Shown here piece by piece: positions 23,096-33,629 of a stretch of DNA of 64,000 nt. The stretch spans positions 749,001-813,000 of the forward strand of contig CM043967.1 of the NCBI GenBank assembly GCA_014529385.2. Reading direction: 5' to 3'. Every line of letters begins with the position of its first letter. Position 1 is the first letter of the stretch. Source of the DNA: Adiantum capillus-veneris. Its lineage: Eukaryota; Streptophyta; Polypodiopsida; Polypodiales; Pteridaceae. The position numbers and the translations under genes are program-made. Below the pieces are notes generated by a model that was given only the letters and a program-made list of their open reading frames with translations, had not been told where the DNA came from and ran no database searches.

Positions 23096-23520
23096 ACCCA
23101 TTACGAGATCAACATCCTCTACCAACAAGAAGAGTTCAAATTTTCCCCTCATAGGAGAGAACATTTAGAGGGAGATAAAGCCCCAAGTAACCAAACACAG
23201 AAAGAGCTTGAATCTTTTATCGACACGCAAGGCACAGGTCCAAGTCTTTTCAAACTTACTTTATCCGATCTAGCAAAAAAGGGACCTAGAGGTGAAGCAC
23301 ATGTTTCAAGAAGGAAACGCCGTCGACGTGCCGTTCACTTTGATGACGAGGACCTTAGAGCACAGAAGAAACGCTAAGAAAGAATTCAAGGATGGCGGTC
23401 TAAGCATCATGTTTGATACTTTGTTTGGGTTAAAAGATACGAACAAGGTGTTGTCCTTCATCCAACAGTTTGATACCACTCCTCCACCTCCGATACAGTG
23501 ATAACCAGAGCCCATGGAGT
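23096..23520 (+). pseudogene. Unrecognised gene fragment with a basic RRKRRRR motif
   Basis: The frame gives KELESFIDTQGTGPSLFKLT, LSDLAKKGPRGEAHVS, RRKRRRRAVHFDDEDLRAQK and then a stop. The overlapping frame 23292-23501 gives FKDGGLSIMFDTLFGLKDTN. The mirror copy is at 28040-28504. The basic run looks like a nuclear localisation signal. I do not recognise the family. Being copied in both arms, it is most likely part of a mobile element's cargo. Confidence 0.4.
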
Positions 23521-24834
23521 GGCATTGGGAGTTCCACCTCCCTCACCTCCAAAAGAGTCTCCTTGGTCCCCGACAGTCGTATCCATCCACTTGTTCTTTC
23601 ATACTACCCACACATGTACAAACACACTCAGGGACACACTCTTGCACAAACCCATGAACTCATGTAGACAAACCCATGTAACATTCTTCATGGGTTTTCC
23701 GTGTCTTGAGGTTTTCCATCTATTAAAAAGTGTGTGCGCACACGTCTGTTCTTTCAGACTGCCCGAATATGTAGAAACACACTCAGGGATATTCTCTTGC
23801 CCAAACCCACGAACTCTAAGCACGTAGACAAACCAATCAAAAATTATTACATAGAACAAGGACGGAAAAAAAGAAATGGAGGGCAAAGATAAGAGCGGGG
23901 GTGGTCTTCAAGTTGTTACTGTGACCATGCAGGGTATCCATACAGTTAGAGTTTGTAAATAATGAATCTTGCTGATGCAATATAACCGCCAATTCCCTCA
24001 TGCTAAGTCTTTACGATTTAATAGTATGACATCCTTGCTACATCCTCAAGCACCAATAGTGACTGTAGAACTTCAAATAGAGAGATGTTTTCACAGTCAT
24101 GTGCCTAACCAATAGGGGTTGTGGAACTTCAAATAGAGAGATGCTCTCATAGTCATGTGCGTCAGCAAAAGTGCACATAAGTATGAGCATGCATTTCATT
24201 TGCAATCTGAGATTGTATGAATTGTCAAGGCTCTGGGCCTTTGGGGGTGCACTTATCAAAAACCATCTAGATCATGTGTCATGTACTTACATATTGTGAG
24301 GCTAAAAAAAGGTCCCTTTTCCCTATTAAACTCAATTAAAAAACCATTTTTGTAAGTATAATAATTTAAAATAATATAAATTTTATCAATTATAATATCC
24401 CTCCTTTGAACACATGTGGCACAAAAACATTTTTAAAGGCGCACCCTGGCTTAAAGTAGGGTTGGTAAAGCCTTACTCTAAGAAGCTGTGAAATAACTGC
24501 TAAAAGAAATTAGAAACAAAATTTTCGTGAATGGACCAAATGCACTGGTGGAATGAGTAAGAACTTGCACGATCGCGGGTAGTCACAACTCCATTTAAAA
24601 CGTCACAAATCAAAACCTATAGATGCACAATTGAGACTGCAACTTCAATTTATCCATATTGAATTATAGGACATTTTATCCCTCAAAAGCAAAAAAAAAA
24701 GAGATTACTATTCATATACCAACATTCCTACACAAACTTTTTAGAAACAATACACAAATGAAGTAAAGCAACCATCCTTTTTAGACAGTATAAATGTTGG
24801 CAAAGCCAACAAGGCCACTAAAAAGCACTACCTT
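23521..24834 (-). repeat. Repeated flank DNA (CEP120-associated), left arm
   Basis: No coding frame. A phrase beginning CACACTCAGGGA recurs about 150 bases apart (near 23627 and 23782). From about 23870 to 24834 the sequence is the reverse complement of DNA also at 26830-27770, 38753-39640 and 63150-64000, always on the 3' side of CEP120-like exons. It begins in the exon-exit intron and is AT-rich. Confidence 0.65.
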
Positions 24835-25460
24835 TGCATCAACTGCTCACTGAGCACAATCTTGAGTCCAAGCTTCCCTTCTCAACAAGGCTTCTTCTTC
24901 AGCAATCACAAGTTCCCTTTGAGGGGTCTTAATGCTTTTAACTTGCTTAACATTTTTGGAGCCCTGTCACTTGTCTGGGCTTGTCCTTCTCGTTTCACCA
25001 GACTCCTGCTTCTAAGACTCTGTTTGCACACCAACAACTTTGGATGGGAAATATTCATTAAAGGCCCGCTTCATTAGGAAAACTGGATCTTCTAAGGTAG
25101 AAAAAGGGGAGATGGCTCTCTCTTTTGAAGTTCCCTAAGTGGGCTTGTGGATCAACGTGTTAGTCGGGCCAAGATCTTCGACTAAGAATACGACTCACAA
25201 TGTTCCAACAATTACCTGATAACCAGTTTGAGAAAGGAGACAAACGTATAAACAAAGTGAAAAAGGTGTAGTTTTGATGTCCAGTTTATCAAGTATGCTT
25301 TGATTCAAAGAAAACCTGAGCATCTTGCCCTGAACGATCAGAAGGGGAGTACATAGGAGCATAGCCTCCATGCCAAGGTTCCTTCATCAGAGAGGCCATT
25401 GGGATTGAAGCAATTCCAATCAGGCCGTCAACTGCATATCTATAGAAAAAGTTATAAGAT
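24835..25460 (-). pseudogene. CEP120-like fragment, left arm of inverted repeat I
   Basis: Minus strand from 25460: an intron acceptor TTTTTCTATAG, then YAVDGLIGIASIPMASLMKE (part of a C2 domain). A short GT..AG intron with decayed sequence follows, then HKPT..TSKERAI, KALRPL..GNL and VIAEEEALLRREAWTQDCAQ. Relative to 62.3-63.06 kb, the coiled-coil part between RPLK and VIAEEE is deleted. The same deletion is present in the right arm, so the arms descend from one deleted copy. Confidence 0.75.
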
Positions 25461-25946
25461 TGACTGCTTATTTTGATTCCGACTATCTTGAAAAATTGAG
25501 ATTTCTGCAGAAAATTTCAGCATGTGTCTCATTGATGTTTCTTGATGCTCCTGTTGTTTTCAATTCAAGATACAGAGGGGCATTGAAAAACAGTACATGG
25601 AGTGAATGGTAATCGAGTGCTTACTTGTCACGATAGAAGACCTGTGCTTGTAGACAAAGATCTTGGGCAAGGGCAGCTGCAAGACCGCTTACAGAAGCAG
25701 GGAGCTCCAAAGACACAAAGCTGAAGGCAGTAGGGCATCATGAGCCACACATCAACATATGCCAGTCTGTACTAAAAACAAAATGTCAAAATCTTTTTGC
25801 ATGCCCAACAAATGCGAAATATTCAACAATTTTTAGGCCATTTTTAGAACTGCATGCACCATCCAATGTCTCTAACACACGGTGCACTCTCTAAACAGCA
25901 ATCATTCAACCCGAACATAATTTACAGAAACTTTTAGGATATGTTT

Positions 25947-25953
25947 TGGTTAG
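25947..25953. other. Axis of inverted repeat I
   Basis: Seven-base spacer (TGGTTAG) between TTTAGGATATGTTT and its reverse complement AAACATATCCTAAA. Such a short loop makes the whole region a near-perfect cruciform axis. Confidence 0.85.
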
Positions 25954-26455
25954 AAACATATCCTAAAATTTTCTGTAAATTATGTTCGGGTTGAATGATT
26001 GCTAATTAGAGAGTGCACCGTGTGTTAGAGACATTGGATGGTGCATGCAGTTCTAAAAATGGGCTAAAATCTGTTGAATATTTTGCATTTGTTGGGCATG
26101 CAAAAAGATTTTGACATTTTGTTTTTAGTACATACTGGGATATGTGGATGCGTGGCTCATGATGCCCTACTGCTTTCAGCTTTGTGTCTTTGGAGCTCCC
26201 TGCTTCTGTAAGCGGTCTTGCTGCTGTCCTTTCCGAAGATCTTTGTCTACAAGCACAAGTCTTCCATCGTGACAAGTAAGCACTCGATTAGCATTCACTC
26301 CATGTACTATTTTTCAATGCACCTCTGTATCTTGAATTGAAAACAACAGGAGCATCAAGAAACATCAATTAGACACATGCAAAAATTTTCTGCAGAAATC
26401 TCAATTTTTCAAGATAGTCGGAATCAAAATAAGCAGTCATTCTTATAACTTGGCC

Positions 26456-26812
26456 TGGCTAACGAGTTGATCCACAAGCCCACTCACGGAACTTCAAAAG
26501 AGAGAGCCATCTCCCCTTTACCTAGCTTAGAAGATCCATTTTTCCTATTGAAGAGGACCTTTAATGATAATTTCCCATCCAAAGTTGTTGATGTGCAAAC
26601 AGAGTCTCAGGAGCAGGAGTCTGGTGAAAAGAGAAGGACAAGCCCATCTGCTCAGAAAACTGATAGGGCTCCCAAAATGCTAAGCAAGTTAAAAGCATTA
26701 AGACCCCTTAAAGGGAACTTGTGATTGCTGAAGAAGAAGCCTTGTTGAGAAGGGAAGCTTGGACTCGAGATTGTGCTCAGCGAGCAGCGGATGCAGAGGT
26801 AGTCCTTTTTAG
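26456..26812 (+). pseudogene. CEP120-like fragment, right arm of inverted repeat I
   Basis: Encodes HKPTHGTSKERAISPLPS, FNDNFPSKVVDVQTESQEQE, KALRPLKGNL and, in another frame, VIAEEEALLRREAWTRDCAQ followed by RAADAE and a GT donor at 26803. It shares the internal deletion of the left arm and has also lost the C2 exon. Unlike the 63-kb copy it keeps CGA (Arg) where that copy has TGA. Confidence 0.75.
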
Positions 26813-27770
26813 TGGCCTTGTTGGCTTTGCCAACATTTATACTGTCTAAAAAGGATGGTTGCTTTACTTCATTTGTGTATTGTTTCTAAAAAGTTTGTGT
26901 AGGAATGTTGGTCTATGAATAGTAATCACTTTTTTTTTTGCTTTTGAGGGATAAAATGTCCTATAATTCAATATGGATAAATTGAAGTTTCAGTCTCAAT
27001 TATGCATCTATAGGTTTTGATTTGTGAAGTTTAAAATAGAGTTGTGACTACCCGCGATCGTGCAAGTTCTTACTCATTCCACCAGTGCATTTGGTCCATT
27101 CACGAAAATTTTGTTTCTAATTTCTTTTAGCAGTTATTTCACAGCTTCTTAGAGTAAGGCTTTACCAACCCTACTTTAAGCCAGGGTGCGCCTTTAACAA
27201 TGTTTTTGTGCCACATGTGTTCAAAGGAGGGATATTATAATTGGTAAAATTTATATTATTTTAAATTATTATACTTACAAAAAGGATTTTTTAATTGAGT
27301 TTAATAGGGAAAAGGGACCCTTTTTTTGCCTCACAATATGTAAGTACATGACACATGATCTAGATGGTTTTTGATAAGTGCACCCCCAAAGGCCTGGAGC
27401 CTTGACAATTCATACAATCTCAGATTGCAAATGAAATGCATGCTCATACTTATGTGCACTTTTGCTGACTCACGTGACTATGAGAGCATCTCTCTATTCG
27501 AAGTTCCACAGTCCCTATTGGTTAGGCACATGACTGTGAACACATCTCTCTATTTGAAGTTCTACAGTCACTATTGGTGCTTGAGGATGTAGCAAGGATG
27601 TCATACTATTAAATCTTAAAGACTTAGCATGAGGGAATTGGCGGTTATATTGCATCAGCAAGATTCAGTATTTACAAACTCTAATTGTATGGATACCCTG
27701 CATGGTCACAGTAACAACTTGAAGACCACCCCCGCTCTTATCTTTGCCCTCCATTTCTTTTTTTCCGTCC
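26813..27770 (+). repeat. Repeated flank DNA (CEP120-associated), right arm
   Basis: Starts at the exon's GT donor. Recognisable by TGGCCTTGTTGGCTTTGCC and the later CTAGATGGTTTTTGATAAGTG phrase. Copies also lie at 38753-39640 and 63060-64000. No gene. Confidence 0.65.
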
Positions 27771-28039
27771 TTGTTCTATGTAATAATTTTCAATTGGTTT
27801 TTCTACATGCTTAGAGTTCGTGGGTTTGGGCAAGAGAATATCCTTGAGTGTGTTTCTACATATATGGGCAGTCTAAAAGAACAGACGTGTGGGCACACAC
27901 TTTTTAATACATGGGAAACCTCAAGACACGGAAAACCCATTAAGAATGTTACATGGGTTTGTCTACATGAGTTCATGGGTTTGTGCAAGAGTGTGTCCCT
28001 GAGTGTGTTTCTACATGTGTAGGCAGTATGACAGAATAA

Positions 28040-28504
28040 GTGGATGGATACGACTGTTGGGGACCAGGGAGACTCTTTTGGAGGTGGGGGAGGTGGAACT
28101 CCCAATGCCACTCTATGGGCTCTCGTCATCACTGTATCGGGGGTGGAGGAGTGATATCAAACTTTTGGATAAAGGACAACACCTTGTTCGTACCTTTTAA
28201 CCCAAACAAAGTATCAAACATGACGCTTAGACCGCCATCCTTGAATTCTTTCTTAGCCTTTCTTCTGTGCTCTAAGGTCCTCGTCATCAAAGTGAACGGC
28301 ACGTCGACGGCGTTTCCTTCTTGAAACATGTGCTTCACCTCTAGGTCCCTTTTTTGCTAGATCGGACAAAGTAAGTTTGAAAAGACTTGGACTTGTCCCT
28401 TGCGAGTCGATGAAAGATTCAAGCTCTTTCTGTGTTTGCTTACTTGGGGCTTTATCTCCCTCTAAATGTGCTCTGTTAAGCGGGGAAAATTTAAACTCTT
28501 CCAT
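28040..28504 (-). pseudogene. Unrecognised gene fragment, mirror copy
   Basis: Minus-strand copy of 23096-23520. The 83-aa frame carries FKFSPLNRAHLEGDKAPSKQ and the RRKRRRR basic run. A different frame gives KEFKDGGLSVMFDTLFGLKG. Function not recognised. Confidence 0.4.
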
Positions 28505-29352
28505 TTGGTAGAGGATGTTGATCTCGTAATAGGTTTGCTACCTTTTTCCACTTCTCGTAGACTTCAATCATTGGGTGATTTTGTACCATGGGTATATACC
28601 TTGCACTTTCCTTCAAGGGTGAATGTGAGCTTACCCTAAATTCATCTAGATATATTTTTTAGTTGTATAGCGGACATGTAGAATTCACTTTGTGAAGTCA
28701 TTATCCGAGTTACGACCAGTTGATATTGTGCTAATTCTTTCTATCTTTTGTGGTGCGCATGCCCTATCAACTATCTCATTTTTGTGCTAATTTTTCCGAT
28801 TTAGTGCTGCTAGGCTTCATTATGGCTGAATCTTCCCTTGATCTCCGGAGTCATGACAAAAACACAGTATGCTGAACTTTGTGTTTATGTATGCTCATGT
28901 GTGTGTGTGTGTGTGTGGGAGCATATGTTAGTTGTCACAAACTGCTGACATGTCAACCCACTAAAGACCTGAGCTGACTTGCACATTCTGGCCAAGGGGC
29001 CTAAATTCTAAGAAGTAGTAGCAAAAGAAGGTTTAGCAACTTGCAAAGTCTTGCTGAGTGGCCTCCTCTTCAGATTCTTTAATGATGTCGTATTCTCTAT
29101 CAGATTCTCCTTGGCCTGTGTTGCAAAAAGCCAAATCGGATCCTTTGTAGAAGAAGAATCTACAAAGCTGTGATACCATTGTAGCCGGCAAGCCAGAAGT
29201 GAATCCACAACAAGCATATTACTTAACTTGAAAACTGATAACACTTGAAATTGAAAACTACCGGAGACAAGACATGGTAGAGTGGAGTTCTCTACCCAGA
29301 TGCATTGACCCCTACCTAAGTGGGGCACCCCACATACATAGGTGCTTCTTTA

Positions 29353-29712
29353 CATTGGATACTAGATGTGAGTTCTAGGTTTCATGTCACGCCGAGTCGT
29401 GAGTGGTTTAGCACATATGTTACTGGTATGCTTGGAAATGTTTTTCTAGCTGATGGTTCAGTGCATGACATAGTTGGTGTAGGAGATGTGAGACTATCGT
29501 TGCCGAGTGGTGCATCATACGTGTTGCGAGATGTACGCCATGTGCCATGTTTGACGCAGAGCTTGATCTCTGTGAGTAACTTACGAGACAGCGGATGCCA
29601 CGTAGTGATGGATGAGCACAGTTTCAGATTGCATCGTGGAGAACTAGTCATAGCTATAGGTGCTAGTGTTGGCACGATTCATGAGATGCGACTACCTAGC
29701 TTGCTCATCCCT
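29353..29712 (+). pseudogene. Copia protease/GAG-pre-integrase fragment
   Basis: Same family as 21206-21780: HWILDVSSRFHVTPSREW, LADGSVHDIVGVGDVRLSL, VLRDVRHVPCLTQSL, RDSGCHVVMDEHSFRL and HRGELVIAIGA. It begins at the outer edge of inverted repeat I and ends at a junction with antisense LINE B endonuclease. Confidence 0.8.
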
Positions 29713-30300
29713 GGAGGCTATATGTATCAATGGCTGCAACTCCTCCCTGAATAACACTGCCACTCCTCCTGAGCCCCGCCCTCTGTGCTCTGATCGTGTC
29801 TTCTGTCTACAGGCTGTCTCCCATCTATATCCACTAATGTGAGGCATAGACTGCCCAATGGCCTGATGTGTCTCAGAGTAGAAGACGATGTCTCTTCCCG
29901 TAAAATTATCATCAAAAGCACCCACATCAAGGCGCATAGATCCATTACAATTCCTGGTGGCAACTTTGAGTGTGGTCCCATAGGTCTCGCACCGTCATGT
30001 GGAGCACCGCTCTACAATCACCACCCGACCATCTCTGTAGAAGGCCGTCTTTCCCTTCTCCCTTGCCGCTTGAATCTCTGGCATTACCTCTCTCATATGC
30101 ACAAGCTGTGTGAGAGTGAGGTAATCTCCAAGGAATATGCCCCTTTTCTTTAGTGTAGGACGCCTCTTCAAGAAGTCCTTTGCCTCCATGGATGGGAAAC
30201 GGATGGTTAAAGCTCTCTCTTTTGAAGTCTCCCCATTTCCTTGTGTCTTTTTCCCTACCCTCCATGCCTTTGTATGAGTAGCCATCCCTATTTTTTGCCA
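29700..30300 (-). pseudogene. LINE B ORF1 C-terminus and start of ORF2 endonuclease
   Basis: Minus strand from 30300: RALTIRFPSMEAKDFLKRRP, TLKKRGIFLGDYLTLTQL and KGKTAFYRDGRVVI, which I read as the C-terminal (nucleic-acid-binding) part of ORF1 ending in a stop. After a short spacer comes TLKVATRNCNGS, matching the first motif of APE-type endonucleases (WNCNG, W changed to R). Then LDVGAFDDNFTGRDIVFYSE, GYRWETACRQ and GGVAVLFREELQPL. The ORF1 call is inferred from position before the endonuclease. An additional copy is at 40236-40840. Confidence 0.6.
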
Positions 30301-30740
30301 CCATAAGGCTATCTCTATGTTTTTTTGCGATGTGATGTGACCAAGGTAGTGGCCACCTGTAGGACCACTGTGTGCATCCTCCAGAATGTGGTCTACTTCA
30401 TGAGGGGAGACGCACCTCCGCAGCACACCATCTGGCCCAGATTTGTAGAGTTGTTCGCCAATCAAAGAGAAGGGTCTAGACTTCAACAAGAGTCTTCTTT
30501 TTTGCAAGGGAGAAGCATTCTCAGGATATAGGTAAATAGATGTAACACATCTCCATACCATTCCGGGGTCGTGTCGACCTTAAAGAGATGACTATCAAGA
30601 AAGTCATCATCAACCCCAGTATTGGGCTCACCTGTGTGTATGCGATAGAGATGGTCAGCCATGAAGTGCCGCTTGCCTGGACTAAGAACTTCTTCGAAGT
30701 CGAATTCTTGGAGTATCATTAGCCACCTTCAGAATCTTCC
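30301..30740 (-). pseudogene. Gypsy RNase H end and integrase zinc-finger fragment
   Basis: Minus strand: MILQEFDFEEVLSPGKRHFM, ADHLYRIHTGEPNTGVDDDF (the C-terminal end of Gypsy RNase H), then GVLRRCVSPHEVDHILEDAH and GPTGGHY, the His-His half of the integrase HHCC finger. The Cys half is missing because LINE B ORF1 sequence is joined at about 30300. This is a different Gypsy family from 8616-20259, which has no pol. Copy at 40840-41260. Confidence 0.75.
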
Positions 30741-30744
30741 TGCA

Positions 30745-32590
30745 ACTTGGGGTACCCACATACCCACATACCCAGCCTGAGCAGAGACATCGTTCGGGGA
30801 GCATGCCCCAGAACAGTTGGTATGATGAGGAATGCCGGGACAGTAGAGCTAGACTTCAAAGGGAGGTGCTTTTGGGGGACATCACTCACAGACAGTCACA
30901 TATTGACTTCCGACGCCTAGTACAGCGAAAGAAGAGGGCATATTTGTCTCGCCTAGAGCAGGATCTATACCAGCTATTCTTGAGTCAGGACACACGTGAG
31001 GCATGGCGGCTCTTTCATGAGCACTCCCCCCTCCACCCTGCCATCACTTCTATAGATGTCTGGGGCCAGTACGCATCATCTCTGTACACAGTTCTTGAGC
31101 AGCCCCCCCTTCCCGACCCGCCCGATCCATGCCCACACATGTGCTTTTTTCACCGTTGAGATGGTGAGGAAGGCCATTGACAGGATGCGGACTGGGAGAG
31201 CATATGATCATGATGGCTGAGTGGCTTATCATTTGACGCATGCCAAAGATTTATTTGCAGACATTCTAGCAGTTATATTTAACCGTGCCATGTGTGAGGG
31301 CTTGCCTGATACTTGGAGCCTATCTACTATTGTACCTATCTTCAAGTCGGGAGACCCTATGGAGCCTGGGAATTATTGCACTATCATGATTGGACACACA
31401 TTGGCACGGTCATACGCATCTATTCTTGAGCAGCAATTGAGTACATGGGTAGAGAGGGAGCGGATACGCGCAGCCGGCGGGCAGGCAGGGTTCAGGAGGG
31501 GTTTTTCTACTCTTGACCATATCTTGACACTCAGAGCCATCATTGAGGAGGGCAGATCACGTGGGAGATGGATCTATTGTAGCTTTGTGGATTTCCGCAA
31601 ATCATTTGACATAGTACCCAAAGCTAGATTTATGCGCAGATGGGAGTACCCACAGAGCTCATTTGGGGGGTCATGGCATTATACAAGTCAGTAGTGGGGC
31701 ATGTACGCACCTCAAAGGGTCTATCCACACCGCTTCACTCAACTATTGGGGTGAAGCAGGGTTGCCCGCTCTCTCCTACTCTATTTGGTATGTATGTGGA
31801 TGAGGTTTCTAACTACATTGAGAGAGATGGTGATAGAGGTGCACAACTAGCAGGGACAGGGATTCCACTATTGTTATATGCTGATGATATTGTGTTGATC
31901 TTCGACTCTCTAGAGGGGATGCAACATCACTTAGATGCTTTGCATAGGTTTGCCTAGGAAAGTGGTCTGTCCGTCAACCTTGGTAAAACCAAGGTCATGG
32001 TATTTAATACCACCCCACAGTGGATCAGGAGCTCAGCGCCCACATTCACATATGGCTAGGAGACAATGGAGTATACAGATGCTTACACTTACCTTGGAGT
32101 GGTTTTTAGTGGGCCAGCATTTTGATTGAGGAGGGTAGCGGAGACTAGATTGACTAGAGCCCATGCAGCATTGGGTAGATTGGAAAGGATGTGTTCACAG
32201 GTTCAGTTTCAGGAGCCTCGGACGAAGCTCTGGCTTTTTGACACATTGGTGGCTTCTGCATTTCTTTATGGGGCTGAGATTTGGGGACCTTCATTGGATC
32301 ATCACGGGAGGACAGGCCGCACCGATGGTTGGGGGGACATGGAGAAGCCTCTGGTCTCTATGATCTCGCGGCTCATTAGAGCTAAGGCTTCTGTTCCACG
32401 TGCTATTGTCAAAGCAGAGCTATTTGCCCCCCCACTAGTGCTTGAGGCGCTCACCAGATTTGTCTCCTTCATACACCACATGTGGGAACTTCCCAGAGAG
32501 AGATCTGCTCGCCTTGCACTTGAGTCCTCTCGACAGTTAGCCATGCAGGGAGATACAACATGCTGGTATGGGGAGATGACATCATGGTTA
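30745..32590 (+). pseudogene. LINE B ORF2 fragment with RT (left arm of inverted repeat II)
   Basis: The best-preserved LINE B RT. Pre-RT linker MPQNSWYDEECRDSRARLQR and HEHSPL; RT fingers WSLSTIVPIFKSGDP, GFRRGFSTLDHILTL, SFVDFRKSFDIVPK; palm QGCPLSPTLFGMYVDE and LLLYADDIVLI (YADD intact, about 31870-31905); thumb ESGLSVNLGKTKVMVF; then AHAALGRLERM, LVASAFLYGAEIWGPS and MEKPLVSMISRLIRAK. A frameshift near 31645 and TAG at about 31956 (GCC TAG GAA, where sister copies read CAG) inactivate it. At 32590 it switches to a 3' tail with (TC)n instead of the expected FHAHGFNIDSLPPFE. Confidence 0.88.
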
Positions 32591-32703
32591 TTTTATTTTG
32601 TCATCTTGTTACTCTGACTTTGTATCAGATCCACCACATTGTAACTTTCTGGTCTCATAGGTCACTTTGGCCTTTTGAAGACGTTAATATAGCATTTCAT
32701 TTC

Positions 32704-32786
<83 letters not shown>
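32590..32786 (+). mobile_element. Short 3'-tail module ending in (TC)n
   Basis: About 115 bases (TTTTGTCATCTTGTTACTC through GCATTTCATTTCATT) followed by a pure (TC)n at 32707-32786. The same module, in reverse, is at 36974-37180 and at 60993-61165, always ending TTTCATTT plus a TC/GA tract. It looks like the 3' end of a LINE- or SINE-like element with a dinucleotide tail rather than poly(A). Confidence 0.6.
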
Positions 32787-32789
<3 letters not shown>

Positions 32790-32887
32790 CTCATGTGCGT
32801 GCACAAAATGTTGCACACATCTCTCAATGTCTGTTGCTTATTTGTTGAGAAAACTGGCCTTTCCAGAGTACAGGTCCCACTGAAGCT

Positions 32888-33629
32888 GTTACGAGACTGG
32901 GCACCCTCCTGTTGTAGTGGTTAACTGCAATTGGGATAGCTGGGCGTAATGGTTAATTATTTGCTGTCTATTTATTTTACTAATTGAGTTGATGATGATT
33001 GTAAGAGAGTGTAAGAGATGTGTAAGAGATGGAGACTAGATTAGAGAGTACACAGCAAATAACCATAGCATAAGAGAGTAGAGAAGAGAATCTGCAAGAG
33101 AAAGGCTTAAATCTAGCCCCAAACTCCACGGCACCTCTCTTGTGGAGTTGGTATTTAATATATTACTTTTAAGTTTGAGGTGCCAAAAATTGAGGCCCCT
33201 CTTTTACAACCACTTCACTTTTGTAAATGAGTGAAGATCATTAGTTCTTGCATGACCCATAAGGGGAGTTCCCACTACAAATATTTACATAGCCATAGTG
33301 GCTTATTGAAATGAGATTCTAAGATACTGCTTCACTTTTGTAAATGAGTGAAGCTCATTAGTTCTTGCATGACCCATAAGGGGAGTTCCCACTACAAATA
33401 TTTACAGAGCCATAGTGGCTTATTGAAATGAGATTCTAAGATACTGTGCAACTACAAAATGGCCAAGAATAATTGCCATCGCCTCTTCATCAACTCCCCG
33501 CATTCCACTCTACAAAATCATCATCAACTCAATTAGTAAAATAAATAGACAGCACATAATTAACCATTACGCCCAGCTATCCCAATTGCAGTTAACCACT
33601 ACAACAGGAGGGTGCCCAGTCTCGTAACA
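32888..33629. mobile_element. Mutator-like MITE with about 100-bp terminal inverted repeats
   Basis: Starts TTACGAGACTGGGCACCCTC and ends with its reverse complement, and the two ends stay complementary for roughly 110 bases (to AATTGAGTTGATGATGATT). The flanking nine bases CTGAAGCTG and CAGAAGCGG agree at seven positions, as for a worn 9-base target duplication. The other arm of inverted repeat II (36860-36890) shows the site without insert. Long TIRs plus 9-base duplication suggest Mutator superfamily. It has no transposase ORF. Confidence 0.8.
33213..33446 (+). repeat. Two 117-bp tandem units inside the MITE
   Basis: 33213-33329 and 33330-33446 are nearly identical (CTTCACTTTTGTAAATGAG ... 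AAGATACTG), differing at only a couple of positions. Being internal to the MITE, they may be a family trait or a private duplication. Confidence 0.9.

Larger units (their letters stand above)
22278..25946 (+). repeat. Inverted repeat I, left arm
   Basis: Reverse complement of 25954-29352 with scattered substitutions and indels. The axis is the hairpin around ATATGTTT..AAACATAT with a 7-base loop at 25947-25953. Contents from the outside in: LTR end and PBS, unknown-gene fragment, repeated flank DNA, CEP120-like exons. Symmetry also extends outward to the Copia and endonuclease fragments (21057-21600 against 29353-29870), except for an extra segment of about 680 bases present only on the left. 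Confidence 0.88.
25954..29352 (-). repeat. Inverted repeat I, right arm
   Basis: Mirror of 22278-25946. It is a little shorter because the C2-domain exon and following intron (present at 25330-25460 in the left arm) are missing near 26455. It ends at CTTCTTTA, the complement of the left edge, where a Copia fragment begins. Confidence 0.88.

Noticed and set aside
25947-25953. Inverted repeats as pure assembly artefact from fold-back reads
   Set aside because: Arms have diverged, with arm-specific insertions and deletions, so at least part of the structure is real. Raw reads would still be needed to be certain.
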